This document shows positions 7,502 to 15,090 of a DNA stretch of 64,000 bases, in pieces. Within the stretch, counting starts at the first letter, position 1, and each line of letters starts with the position of its first letter. Source of the stretch: Anaerolineales bacterium (lineage in GTDB: Bacteria > Chloroflexota > Anaerolineae > 4572-78 > J111); NCBI GenBank assembly GCA_020634855.1, contig JACKAU010000018.1:105891-169890 (forward strand), written 5' to 3'. The notes beneath the pieces are model-generated. The model was not told the DNA's origin. It saw only the letters and a program-made list of their open reading frames with translations, and made no database searches. A program made the translations under genes and the position numbers.

Positions 7502-9019
7502 TTACGGCCAGGCATCCATTCTGCTGTAGGCCCACTCCTGACCGACGCAGGCATCGGCGACGATTTCGGTGGGGTTGGAGCCGTCCGTAGCCATACGCCA
7601 GATAGCCCACTTGCCGGTGCGAGCCGTTCTAAAAATGATATCGCCGTTGGCGGTGAAGGTGGGCAGGGTATCGTGGCTGGGGGTGCTGGTTAAACGTTGT
7701 AAATTGCTGCCGTCGATGTTGACGCTGTAGATATCCACATTGCCGCTATCCTCCCGACTGAAGGCGATGGTCTGGCCGTCAGGCGACCAGGCTGGGAAGG
7801 CATCAGTGCCGTGGTTGGTGAGCAAGATGTGACCGGAGTCGTCTCGATTGGAGATCCAAAGGCCCGTCTGGCCATTGCGTCCGGAGCGGTAGACCACGCG
7901 TTGGCTGTCGGGCGACCAATCAGCCTGTTCACCGAGTAGCTCATAACGAAACTGTTGGTTGGATTCCGTGCCTAAAAAATAGATGCGATAGTCGCCCCCC
8001 GGAGCCGCATCGTAAGCGATCATACTGCCGTCAGGCGACACATTGGCCCAACGGGCTGAGCCTTGCTTCCACTCCAAGTTCTGAAAAATATTGAGCTGAT
8101 TAATGGTCGTTGGCACGGGGTCGGTGCTGACCGCAGCCAGACCGTTGCTGACCCCGTCGAAAATGTACTCCAGTCCGTCTCGCACTTGCCGATCGATACC
8201 ACTTTCACCGTAAAAGAAGATGGCATCACCGCCGGGAGACCAAGAGGGGCCGGCGCCGTTATTGACAATAAAACGCTCGTTATTGCCATCGATATCGGCC
8301 ACATAGATATCGTGATGATCGCCGTTACACTTGGTATAGGCCAGTAGCGACGAGTCGCTGACCGCCTGTTCTTCGGCCTCGATGACAAAGACACCCAACG
8401 CCTGCAGTTCATCTTCAACATACAGTTCTAGCAGCCAATCACCGGCGGGCAGCGGCGCACCGCCATTGTCGATAAAATAGTCGAACGCACCGGACTCGGC
8501 GCTGGCCCACGGTTCGCTGATGCGAGCGATCTCTTTATCATTCAAGTACCAAACGCGCTCCCAGGTGGAGTGAGGTGACATATGTTGGTAGTCGAAAATC
8601 GCATGAATTTCCGTTATGCCTTTAGTGAACAAGATATTGGCCTCGACCGGCTGAAACGTCTCGGTGGCGTCGAGGGCAAAGGTAATCTCGCCGATTTCCG
8701 GCTCGAATTCAGGTTCGGACGGCCTAATCGAGTCGCTGACCTTTTCAACTTCAAGGCGGTCTTTTTCTGTCGCCACCGGTTCGACGGCAACCGCTGCCGT
8801 GGTTGGTGTGGGGATGACGGTAGGTGACGCGGCATCTGCCAAAGCAGGTGAGGCGACCGGCGAGGCTAGGGGTAGATCAGTGGCCGGCGGGTTTGCGCCA
8901 GCGGGCGTAGAACCACAGCCGGCCAGAAGCAGTATCGCTGCGGCGGGCAAGAGTAGGCTTAGATGCAGATAAATCTTGTATTTAGTTGGTGAAGAGAGGA
9001 TAATTTTATCTTTTTTCAT
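7502..9019 (-). CDS. Lipoprotein with TolB-like PD40 beta-propeller
   Basis: A 505-residue protein. The N terminus is a lipoprotein signal with lipobox LLAGC. A Thr/Pro/Ala-rich linker follows, then a domain of about 100 residues containing HSTWERVWYLNDKEI and DWLLELYVED. The C-terminal 270 residues are propeller blades of the PD40/WD40-like type with the recurring pattern PxWSPDG..IAF and DIYVxxIDG (for example PAWSPDGQTIAFSRED). These bind partners or polymers outside the membrane; the ligand is unknown. A second PD40 protein is in the polymer operon (20500-22404). The gene is separated from the downstream operon by 181 nt and has a weak ribosome site (GGGAAG). Confidence 0.85.
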   Translation of the reverse strand: MKKDKIILSSPTKYKIYLHLSLLLPAAAILLLAGCGSTPAGANPPATDLPLASPVASPALADAASPTVIPTPTTAAVAVEPVATEKDRLEVEKVSDSIRPSEPEFEPEIGEITFALDATETFQPVEANILFTKGITEIHAIFDYQHMSPHSTWERVWYLNDKEIARISEPWASAESGAFDYFIDNGGAPLPAGDWLLELYVEDELQALGVFVIEAEEQAVSDSSLLAYTKCNGDHHDIYVADIDGNNERFIVNNGAGPSWSPGGDAIFFYGESGIDRQVRDGLEYIFDGVSNGLAAVSTDPVPTTINQLNIFQNLEWKQGSARWANVSPDGSMIAYDAAPGGDYRIYFLGTESNQQFRYELLGEQADWSPDSQRVVYRSGRNGQTGLWISNRDDSGHILLTNHGTDAFPAWSPDGQTIAFSREDSGNVDIYSVNIDGSNLQRLTSTPSHDTLPTFTANGDIIFRTARTGKWAIWRMATDGSNPTEIVADACVGQEWAYSRMDAWP

Positions 9020-9064
9020 GAGGCTTCCCGTGGGGTTTAATTACCGCTTGATTTTTCAAAAACA

Positions 9065-9093
9065 AGGGTGACAGTCATTTTGACTGTCACCCT
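9065..9093 (-). terminator. Rho-independent terminator of the acidic secreted protein gene
   Basis: Perfect 13-bp arms (AGGGTGACAGTCA and complement) with a 3-nt loop, followed on the minus strand by TGTTTTT. It lies between the stop at 9119 and the start of the PD40 lipoprotein gene. Confidence 0.75.
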
Positions 9094-9118
9094 ATGCAAC
9101 GGCGTGTGTGGTCCCTAC

Positions 9119-10078
9119 CTATTTATTTTTTCCCTTGCCTTTACCTTTTCCGTTACCACCCTTATGACTGTTGCCTTTACCTTTACCGCCGCCGTTGTCA
9201 TCACTAGATTTGGCGCTGAACCCATTTGCTTTGCCCTGGCCATGGCCGATGCCGTGACCATTTCCGCTGCCCTGGCCGGAGAATTGGGAGATGGTATCCC
9301 CATCGGCCTCGTTAAATTTATCGGGTTTGCCGGCGTATTCCGGTTGACCAAACCGATCCGCCTTTTTCCCGTGGCCATTACCAACCGCGCCCGGATGAAT
9401 ATCATTGTCCTTGAGCACATTGCCCCAACCTGAACCATGGGCTTCGCTTAACAAATCTGCGGGAGTCACTAAGGTCGCATCTTCCATATCAATGTTCATT
9501 GCGTTGAGTTTTTCAGCAAAGAAGTAAGCCTTGGCAATGTTACCGAAACCATAGCCGTCCTCATGCAGCCCCTCGATCTCGTCATAGGGCACATCGAAAT
9601 ATTCGGCAATGGCTGCGGCCACCGGGTGTTGTTTTTCGTTCATCATCTCTTCGTCATCTCCGGCCGGGTCATCGTTTGAGGTGTCGTCATCATCTTCATC
9701 GGTTGCGTCGTCATCATCCGTAGTCTCATCATCCTCGTCTGGGACGTCCGATTCCTCGTCGTCAGTGACTTCATCGGTAGCGTCATCGTCGTTATCCGTA
9801 TCATCAACCGGATCATCTGTGGCTTCGTCTGCAGGATCTTCATCGGCCGGTTCTTCGATATCATCATCGTTATTTTGGCCGGACATAATCTTGCCCAAGT
9901 TGTTACCGCCACTATCCTCATCATCGATGACGTTGCCATCGTCATCCAAATTCAATGAGTCGCCTAATGAATTATTTTGAGTATTGTCTTGTAAAGCAGG
10001 TGCGGCTTGAACCAATGAATTAAAGCTGAAGAATAAAATAATAAATGCAGTAAAAACAAGTTTGTTTGGGTGAACCAT
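9119..10078 (-). CDS. Secreted Asp-rich protein with Gly/Lys-rich C-terminal tail
   Basis: A 319-residue protein. The ATG at 10078 is preferred because AAGGAG lies 9 nt upstream. Residues 1-25 are a signal peptide. Residues 40-145 are extremely acidic (runs of Asp and Glu), a composition that often binds calcium. A compact domain follows at about 155-200 (HPVAAAIAEYF, then EGYGFGNIAKAY), which looks folded and conserved but has no function known to me. The last 55 residues are Gly/Lys/His/Asn-rich, ending in repeated GKGK. The anti-sigma factor encoded upstream has a closely similar tail, which links the gene to that sigma system. Cell-surface or matrix location is inferred. Confidence 0.75.
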   Translation of the reverse strand: MVHPNKLVFTAFIILFFSFNSLVQAAPALQDNTQNNSLGDSLNLDDDGNVIDDEDSGGNNLGKIMSGQNNDDDIEEPADEDPADEATDDPVDDTDNDDDATDEVTDDEESDVPDEDDETTDDDDATDEDDDDTSNDDPAGDDEEMMNEKQHPVAAAIAEYFDVPYDEIEGLHEDGYGFGNIAKAYFFAEKLNAMNIDMEDATLVTPADLLSEAHGSGWGNVLKDNDIHPGAVGNGHGKKADRFGQPEYAGKPDKFNEADGDTISQFSGQGSGNGHGIGHGQGKANGFSAKSSDDNGGGKGKGNSHKGGNGKGKGKGKNK

Positions 10079-10244
10079 GATTAATACTCCTTTTTCAATT
10101 ACCAAATTGTTGTGCTAGTTTATGGTGATAAGTCATCGAGATCAGTTTACAAGGCGACCTCCTATAAACGATACGTTGTTTACTATTTTGTTCCCATTCC
10201 TTAACAGAATAGCTTGAACCAACTGGCTAGCGATGGACAATCCA

Positions 10245-11198
10245 TTATTTGCCTTTACCTTTACTTTTACCGTTACCTTTGCCGTTCCCGTTGTTATCGC
10301 TCTTACCGTTGCCAGTATCATTACTTTGTCCACCGGACCCACCACTTTGCCCCCCGTTACCGGACGAGCCGCCGCCATTGCCCTGGCTAAAATCGCCGGG
10401 AGAGGGATTGCCGCCGCCATTGTCCGGAAGACCGGTGCTGTTGCCGGGATTATCGTCATCAATTCCGTCGGCATCGTTGCCATGGCCGCGATCATGATCG
10501 CCGGTTGGACCAGAATCGGTTTCGGACGAATCGCCGGTTTCGTCACCGTTTGAGACATCTTGGTCGGCGTTGGTTTCATCCCCGGTCTGCTCATCCGAGT
10601 CCGATGTTGCCGGCGCTAAGGGATCGGCGGGCGGGGTGAGGGTCGTTGTAGGGAGTGTGTCGCTCACCGTTGTGGTTGGCTTTAATTGGATCGTGTCTCC
10701 CAGCGAAGTTGTCGCTTGGGGGGCGGCGACCGTTTCTGCCGTGGTTGGACTGGCCATAGGGGTCACCGTCGCTGTATTATCATTGATAGGGCGACCAAGT
10801 GTGGGCGATTCCGACATTGTTTCTTGCTTCGTAGGTAGCAGCGTCGCCGCCGGCGTAACCTCCTCACCTGAGCCTGACCAGAGCAGACTGCCAAGCAACA
10901 AAAGCCCGCCTAACCCAACACCGATAAGGCCAATAATGGCGTAATTAACAAACCCGGTTTTCGTTAACCCTGTTGTAGGGAAAGCCGGGCCCACACTTGG
11001 TCCAAACCAATTAGCCAGTTGACTTTCAAAGGCCGCTTCTGCGGCTGGACTGGGTGGAAAGTCGACAGTTGCCAGTTGCTGACTTAACTGCAACGGCCCC
11101 TGCAACTCATCCACCACAGTTGAAAAATCAACGGCTTCACCCTCTAACATCTCATCAAGTTGTTCTGATAGTAGTTGCGCCCATTCTTGCTCGTTCAT
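10245..11198 (-). CDS. Single-pass anti-sigma factor with long extracytoplasmic Asp/Gly-rich tail
   Basis: A 317-residue protein whose start overlaps the stop of the ECF sigma gene (ATGA at 11195-11198), the usual arrangement for translationally coupled sigma/anti-sigma pairs. Residues 1-84 are cytoplasmic and helical, with no zinc-binding HxxxCxxC motif visible, so this is not a ZAS-type factor. Residues 85-107 form one membrane helix. The outer part is Thr/Pro-rich, then Asp-rich (residues about 190-240), then Gly/Ser/Asn-rich with a GNGKGNGKSKGKGK end. The tail resembles that of the downstream secreted protein. Function as anti-sigma rests on position and topology rather than on a recognised domain. 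Confidence 0.75.
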   Translation of the reverse strand: MNEQEWAQLLSEQLDEMLEGEAVDFSTVVDELQGPLQLSQQLATVDFPPSPAAEAAFESQLANWFGPSVGPAFPTTGLTKTGFVNYAIIGLIGVGLGGLLLLGSLLWSGSGEEVTPAATLLPTKQETMSESPTLGRPINDNTATVTPMASPTTAETVAAPQATTSLGDTIQLKPTTTVSDTLPTTTLTPPADPLAPATSDSDEQTGDETNADQDVSNGDETGDSSETDSGPTGDHDRGHGNDADGIDDDNPGNSTGLPDNGGGNPSPGDFSQGNGGGSSGNGGQSGGSGGQSNDTGNGKSDNNGNGKGNGKSKGKGK

Positions 11199-11758
11199 GA
11201 CGCATTTTCCTGTAGTTGTTTCTGTAATCGACGAAGTGCTCTAAAGAGAACAACCCCGACATTGTTGGCCGTCATATCCATCACTTGACCAATCTCGTCG
11301 TTACTGAGGCGTCCGGCAAATTTGAGGCTGATGATCTCCTGATCACGCTCATTTAACTGCTTAACCCCATTTAACAACTTGATGATGGTTTCCTGCCGGA
11401 TGATCTGCGTTTCAAGCTGCGGTTCAGCGGCTACGAAATCATCCGTTACTTCGCTATCTGCTTCCCAGGTCGAGCGACGCTGGCGAGAACGGTAGTAGTT
11501 GGCTAAGGTGTTTCGAGCAATCCGAAAGAGCCACGTCGAAAACGCGCCTTTGGCCGAGTCATACTGATCTCGATGAACATACGCCTTCTCAAAGACAACA
11601 CTGATCAAATCTTCAGCGTCTTCTTTCGTCGCGACTCGATATGATAGATAGTTGTACACCCGCCGATAGTAACTACGGAAGAGATCGGCAAAATCTAATT
11701 CTGGTGAAGGCGCAGCGGTTTTTCCCGGCGTCGTCTCTTGCGTTAACATTGTGGGCAA
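11195..11758 (-). CDS. ECF-family RNA polymerase sigma factor
   Basis: A 187-residue sigma-70 family protein of usual ECF length. Region 2 spans about residues 25-95 (FRSYYRRVYNYLSYRV, AEDLISVVFEKAY, FSTWLFRIARNTLANYYR), and region 4 lies in the C-terminal 55 residues (LNERDQEIISLKFAGRLSNDEIGQVM with the helix-turn-helix). The start chosen is TTG at 11758, 7 nt after AGGAG; an in-frame ATG at 11749 is 16 nt from that site. The downstream gene is the membrane anti-sigma factor. Signals reaching the envelope probably release this factor; a secreted acidic protein farther downstream is a candidate regulon member. Confidence 0.93.
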   Translation of the reverse strand: MPTMLTQETTPGKTAAPSPELDFADLFRSYYRRVYNYLSYRVATKEDAEDLISVVFEKAYVHRDQYDSAKGAFSTWLFRIARNTLANYYRSRQRRSTWEADSEVTDDFVAAEPQLETQIIRQETIIKLLNGVKQLNERDQEIISLKFAGRLSNDEIGQVMDMTANNVGVVLFRALRRLQKQLQENAS

Positions 11759-11931
11759 TATTCCACTCCTACCTGGGCCCAGATGAAAGTGGGTTCAATT
11801 GAATTTACACCGAGTTGAGGATTTCATTACACATTTTCAAAAAATTCGATGAAAATTGATGATTGTGTTTATTTATAGAGGAAAACTGAGGTTTTGACCG
11901 TATACCAAGGCTTTATTGTACCGAATCAATT

Positions 11932-12534
11932 TTACCGGTAAAGCTGATGTTGGTAAAGGTAATCGATGACATTTGCGGGGGTTTGGTAGCGCACACTTTG
12001 GCCGGCCTTAATGCGGCGGCGAATCATCGAGCTGGAGTATTCGACCAGCAAGATTTCAACCCAATCAAGCCGCGCTTCGAGGCCGGGCAGTGTTTCGGCC
12101 AGAGCCGACACGTCGGGCTGGTAATCCGGCCTGTGGGCGACAGTCAACCGGCACGATTGAATAAGCTCAGCGGGCTGATGCCAACTCAGTAGGTCGCTCA
12201 GGGAGTCGCTGCCGATAATAAAATGGCAGTCGTCAGCCGCCAAGTCGAACTGGGATCGAATGAGGGCGACCGTGTCGATTGAATAGTGCGGGCCGGGTCG
12301 ATCCAGATCGACCCGGCTTAGTTCAAAGGCGGGGTTATCTTCGATGGCCAGTTCAACAATGCGGCAGCGATGATGGGCCGCCGTTTTCTTAGCCGCCTGT
12401 TTGTGCGGCGGATCGCCGGCCGGCACAAATAAGACTCGCTCCAAGTTGAGCGAGTCCCGAGCCAATTCCGCAATCAACAAATGGCCAGAATGAATAGGAT
12501 CGAAAGTGCCGCCGATAATGCCAATTTTTGCCAT
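11932..12534 (-). CDS. nadD: Nicotinate-nucleotide adenylyltransferase
   Basis: A 200-residue enzyme of NAD synthesis that joins nicotinate mononucleotide and ATP to give deamido-NAD. The nucleotidyltransferase signature is complete: GGTFDPIHSGHL at residues 8-19 with the catalytic HxGH histidines, FVPAGDPPHK near 36-45, and the C-terminal YSSSMIRRRI motif that binds the ATP phosphates. Length is normal for the family. It follows obgE by 78 nt on the same strand, a gene order seen in many bacteria. Confidence 0.95.
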   Translation of the reverse strand: MAKIGIIGGTFDPIHSGHLLIAELARDSLNLERVLFVPAGDPPHKQAAKKTAAHHRCRIVELAIEDNPAFELSRVDLDRPGPHYSIDTVALIRSQFDLAADDCHFIIGSDSLSDLLSWHQPAELIQSCRLTVAHRPDYQPDVSALAETLPGLEARLDWVEILLVEYSSSMIRRRIKAGQSVRYQTPANVIDYLYQHQLYR

Positions 12535-12612
12535 CGCTAATTTCTAACGTATTCTTAGCAGTAATTTCGTAATGGGAGATGGATTCAAATTGTCAATTAT
12601 CAATTGACTCTT

Positions 12613-13878
12613 CTACCACACCCACTCTAACTCCAGATCGTCCAGGTAGACCGTATCCCCCGGTTCGACGCCCGCGTCGCGGAGGGCCTGATTGACGCCC
12701 ATACGCTCCAGGATTTGATGGGCGCGGACGGCGGCCTCGTTGACGTGCCAGTGGGTTTGTAACGCCAGTTCCGTGATTTTGGGACCGGTAACCCGCCAGC
12801 CTTCATTGCCGGCCAACTGTTCGATTTCAAAGAAGTTGCGATCTTGCTCTAAAGTAAAGATCGGTACCTCTTCTTCCCAAGGCTCCTCTTCAGGCAGCTC
12901 GTCCAAATAGGCAAACAACTCGCCGATGAGTTCTTTGACCCCCGCCTGTGTTACCGCCGAAATTTTGTGGGCGTGCAGTCCCATTGACTCAGCTTTGGCC
13001 AGGATCAGCGGCCAATGCTTTTGGGCGTCCGGTAGATCGATCTTGTTCAAAACCACAATCTGCGGTTTTTGGGCCAGCTTCTCGCTAAATTGGACTAACT
13101 CTTGGTTAATCTGCTCAAAATCGGCCAGCGGATCGGGCGAGGCGCCGTTGAGCAGGTGAATCAGCAGCCGGCTGCGCTCGATGTGGCGCAAAAACTGATG
13201 GCCCAGGCCGGCCCCCTCGTGCGCCCCTTCGATCAACCCCGGAATATCGGCCATAACCAAATCGCGATGATCGAGCGTGACCACGCCCAAATTGGGCTGG
13301 AGTGTAGTGAAGGGATAATCGGCGATTTTGGGCTGAGCCGCGCTGACGACCGACAGGAGGGTACTTTTGCCCGCATTCGGCAATCCGACCAGACCCACAT
13401 CGGCAATCAGCTTCAACTCCAACGTCACCCACAATTCTTGGCCGGGCAGACCTCGCTCGGCGATTTTAGGGGCCTGGTTGGTTGAGCTTTTGAAGGCGGT
13501 ATTGCCGCGCCCGCCGCGTCCGCCGGTAGCGATAATCGCTTGTTGATCCGGCGTGACCAGATCGGCCAGTAGATCGCCTGTGTCGGCGTCGCGAACGACG
13601 GTTCCCGGCGGGACAAACACGATCAAGTCTTCGCCGTTGGCGCCGGTCATCTTTTTGCCGCCGCCGTGCGCCCCACGCTCGGCCCGGAAATGGCTGCGAT
13701 TCTTAAAAGCGATCAGCGTATTGAGCTGCGGATCGACTTCAAAGACCACGTTGCCGCCGTCGCCGCCGTGACCGCCGGCCGGGCCGCCGCGCGGCACATA
13801 CTTCTCGCGACGAAAAGCGACGATGCCATCGCCGCCGTCGCCGCCCTTGACGTAAATTTTAGCTTCATCAAAAAACAT
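12613..13878 (-). CDS. obgE: Obg-family ribosome-assembly GTPase
   Basis: A 421-residue GTPase. The glycine-rich Obg fold occupies residues 1-158 (KGGDGGDGIVAFRREKY, GGPAGGHGGDGG). The G domain follows with G1 GLPNAGKST, G3 DIPGLIEGAHEGAGLG and G4 NKID. Residues from about 340 form the OCT domain found in part of the family (FTLEQDRNFFEI, then WRVTGPKI). Obg proteins bind the large ribosomal subunit and connect its assembly with stress signalling. The gene heads the obgE-nadD pair. No strong ribosome site is visible, but the N-terminal sequence MFFDEAKIYVKGGDGG fixes the start. Confidence 0.96.
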   Translation of the reverse strand: MFFDEAKIYVKGGDGGDGIVAFRREKYVPRGGPAGGHGGDGGNVVFEVDPQLNTLIAFKNRSHFRAERGAHGGGKKMTGANGEDLIVFVPPGTVVRDADTGDLLADLVTPDQQAIIATGGRGGRGNTAFKSSTNQAPKIAERGLPGQELWVTLELKLIADVGLVGLPNAGKSTLLSVVSAAQPKIADYPFTTLQPNLGVVTLDHRDLVMADIPGLIEGAHEGAGLGHQFLRHIERSRLLIHLLNGASPDPLADFEQINQELVQFSEKLAQKPQIVVLNKIDLPDAQKHWPLILAKAESMGLHAHKISAVTQAGVKELIGELFAYLDELPEEEPWEEEVPIFTLEQDRNFFEIEQLAGNEGWRVTGPKITELALQTHWHVNEAAVRAHQILERMGVNQALRDAGVEPGDTVYLDDLELEWVW

Positions 13879-13947
13879 TGAGGTATAACTATCTCTTTTC
13901 TAGATTACTTAACAAGCGTGAAAGTTAAATCACTTAGATATTTGAAT

Positions 13948-13998
13948 TGGGTAAATGGTAATTGGTAATTGGAGATTAAATAACGAATTTCCAATTAC
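13948..13998. repeat. Intergenic AT-rich word repeat
   Basis: Tandem words GGTAAATGGTAATTGGTAAT followed by their partial complement (CCAATTACGA), the same word family as at 5169-5223. It lies upstream of obgE. No open frame. Confidence 0.5.
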
Positions 13999-14067
13999 GA
14001 ACTACCCTCCGGAATCAGATAACGATAGGTATTGTAACATATTAATTTCATCGTGCCGAATGTTCGA

Positions 14068-14874
14068 TTATTCGCCTTCAATTATTCGACAATAGCGGTC
14101 GGCGGAGCGACTGACCGCGGCTTTGGCGTCAGTCGCTATCCGAAGATCCCACCACCCGCCGTATAATCGGTCAAAGGGGTACGGTTCCACGGCCGCTACA
14201 ATCCGACGTACCTTCGCCGCGGGTAGAGGGATCAGATTGGGGTAACTATACATAAAACTAACATAGCGGCGATCCTGCACCACCTGGATGGTATCCCCGG
14301 TCAGCAAAACACCCTGGCCATCAGCGCCAGTCCAATGCAGCACCGTCGAACCGGGGAAGTGGCCGCCGCAGCGAATGAGCGTCACTTCAGGATTGAGGAC
14401 GCGGGTCTCCCCTTCCCAGAATTCGATAGCAGCGTCGGGCCGCATGACGTAGGGGCGATTATCAACGTGCAGATAAACGGGGACATCAAAGGCTCGGCTC
14501 CACTCGACCATCGATGAGTAAAAGTGGGGATGAGAAATAGCCATCGCCGTCACACCCCCCAACTCGTTTATCGCGGCGATGGTAGCGGCATCGATCAGGC
14601 TGATGCAATCCCACAGAATGTTGCCGTGCGCTGACTGAATCAACAACGCCCGCTGGCCGATGGCAAAACGGGGGTCTGTACCGATACCGGTTAATCCGGA
14701 CTCGACCGATTTGACCGCGTTGTGACGACCGTTTTGCAACGCCTCCAACGTGGTCCACTGCTGGCCGTTCCAATTGACGTACTGCCGCTCATCCTGGCAA
14801 ATAGGACAATCTTGAGGCGGCGCGTCGGTCGCCGCAAATTGAACCCCACAGGTAACGCAAATAAAGTTAGGCAT
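14068..14874 (-). CDS. Metallo-beta-lactamase-fold hydrolase with N-terminal rubredoxin-like zinc ribbon
   Basis: A 268-residue protein from the ATG at 14874, which has GGAG 8 nt upstream. Cys6, Cys9, Cys23 and Cys26 form a zinc ribbon or rubredoxin-like knuckle. The remainder is an MBL fold: AISHPHFYSSMVEW takes the place of the canonical HxHxDH metal motif, retaining His residues but with Tyr and Ser where Asp and His are usual. GGHFPGSTVLHW and LLTGDTIQVV supply later metal-site positions. One metal site may therefore be altered or absent. No substrate can be named. The gene stands alone. Confidence 0.8.
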   Translation of the reverse strand: MPNFICVTCGVQFAATDAPPQDCPICQDERQYVNWNGQQWTTLEALQNGRHNAVKSVESGLTGIGTDPRFAIGQRALLIQSAHGNILWDCISLIDAATIAAINELGGVTAMAISHPHFYSSMVEWSRAFDVPVYLHVDNRPYVMRPDAAIEFWEGETRVLNPEVTLIRCGGHFPGSTVLHWTGADGQGVLLTGDTIQVVQDRRYVSFMYSYPNLIPLPAAKVRRIVAAVEPYPFDRLYGGWWDLRIATDAKAAVSRSADRYCRIIEGE

Positions 14875-14903
14875 AGCCAGCTCCTTTGTAAAACAAAAAC
14901 TTA

Positions 14904-14960
14904 AAGCGACAAATCTTGCTTTGTCATTCACGGTCGGGTCAAAGTAAACTTTGATGCACC
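14904..14960. repeat. Dispersed palindromic element, copy B
   Basis: A 57-bp element with two internal hairpin-like parts (GACAAATC/CTTTGTC and GTCAAAGT/ACTTTGA), nearly identical to copy C at 37304-37360 and related to copy A at 535-584. Intergenic, upstream of the metallo-beta-lactamase-fold gene. Confidence 0.7.
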
Positions 14961-15090
14961 GCTACATTTTTGTTCCATTACAAAAAAAGCACACAATTTG
15001 CGAGATTTTACCTTGATTTTATAGGGAAGTCTATCTTTCAGGTACAAATCGCGAACCTGGCTAAACGCGATCCAACTCAGACATTACAAG

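Noticed and set aside
9609..9980. Ser-rich plus-strand frame
   Set aside because: It is the reverse complement of the Asp-rich coding region; codon composition of the opposite gene explains it.
10079..10244. ECF-type promoter (GGGAAC with CGTA) for the secreted acidic protein
   Set aside because: The -35-like GGAAC and CGTA are only 14 bp apart, shorter than usual, and no second example supports a consensus.
10142..10594. 150-codon minus-strand frame beside the anti-sigma gene
   Set aside because: It overlaps the anti-sigma gene on the same strand in another frame and consists of low-complexity sequence without a start signal.
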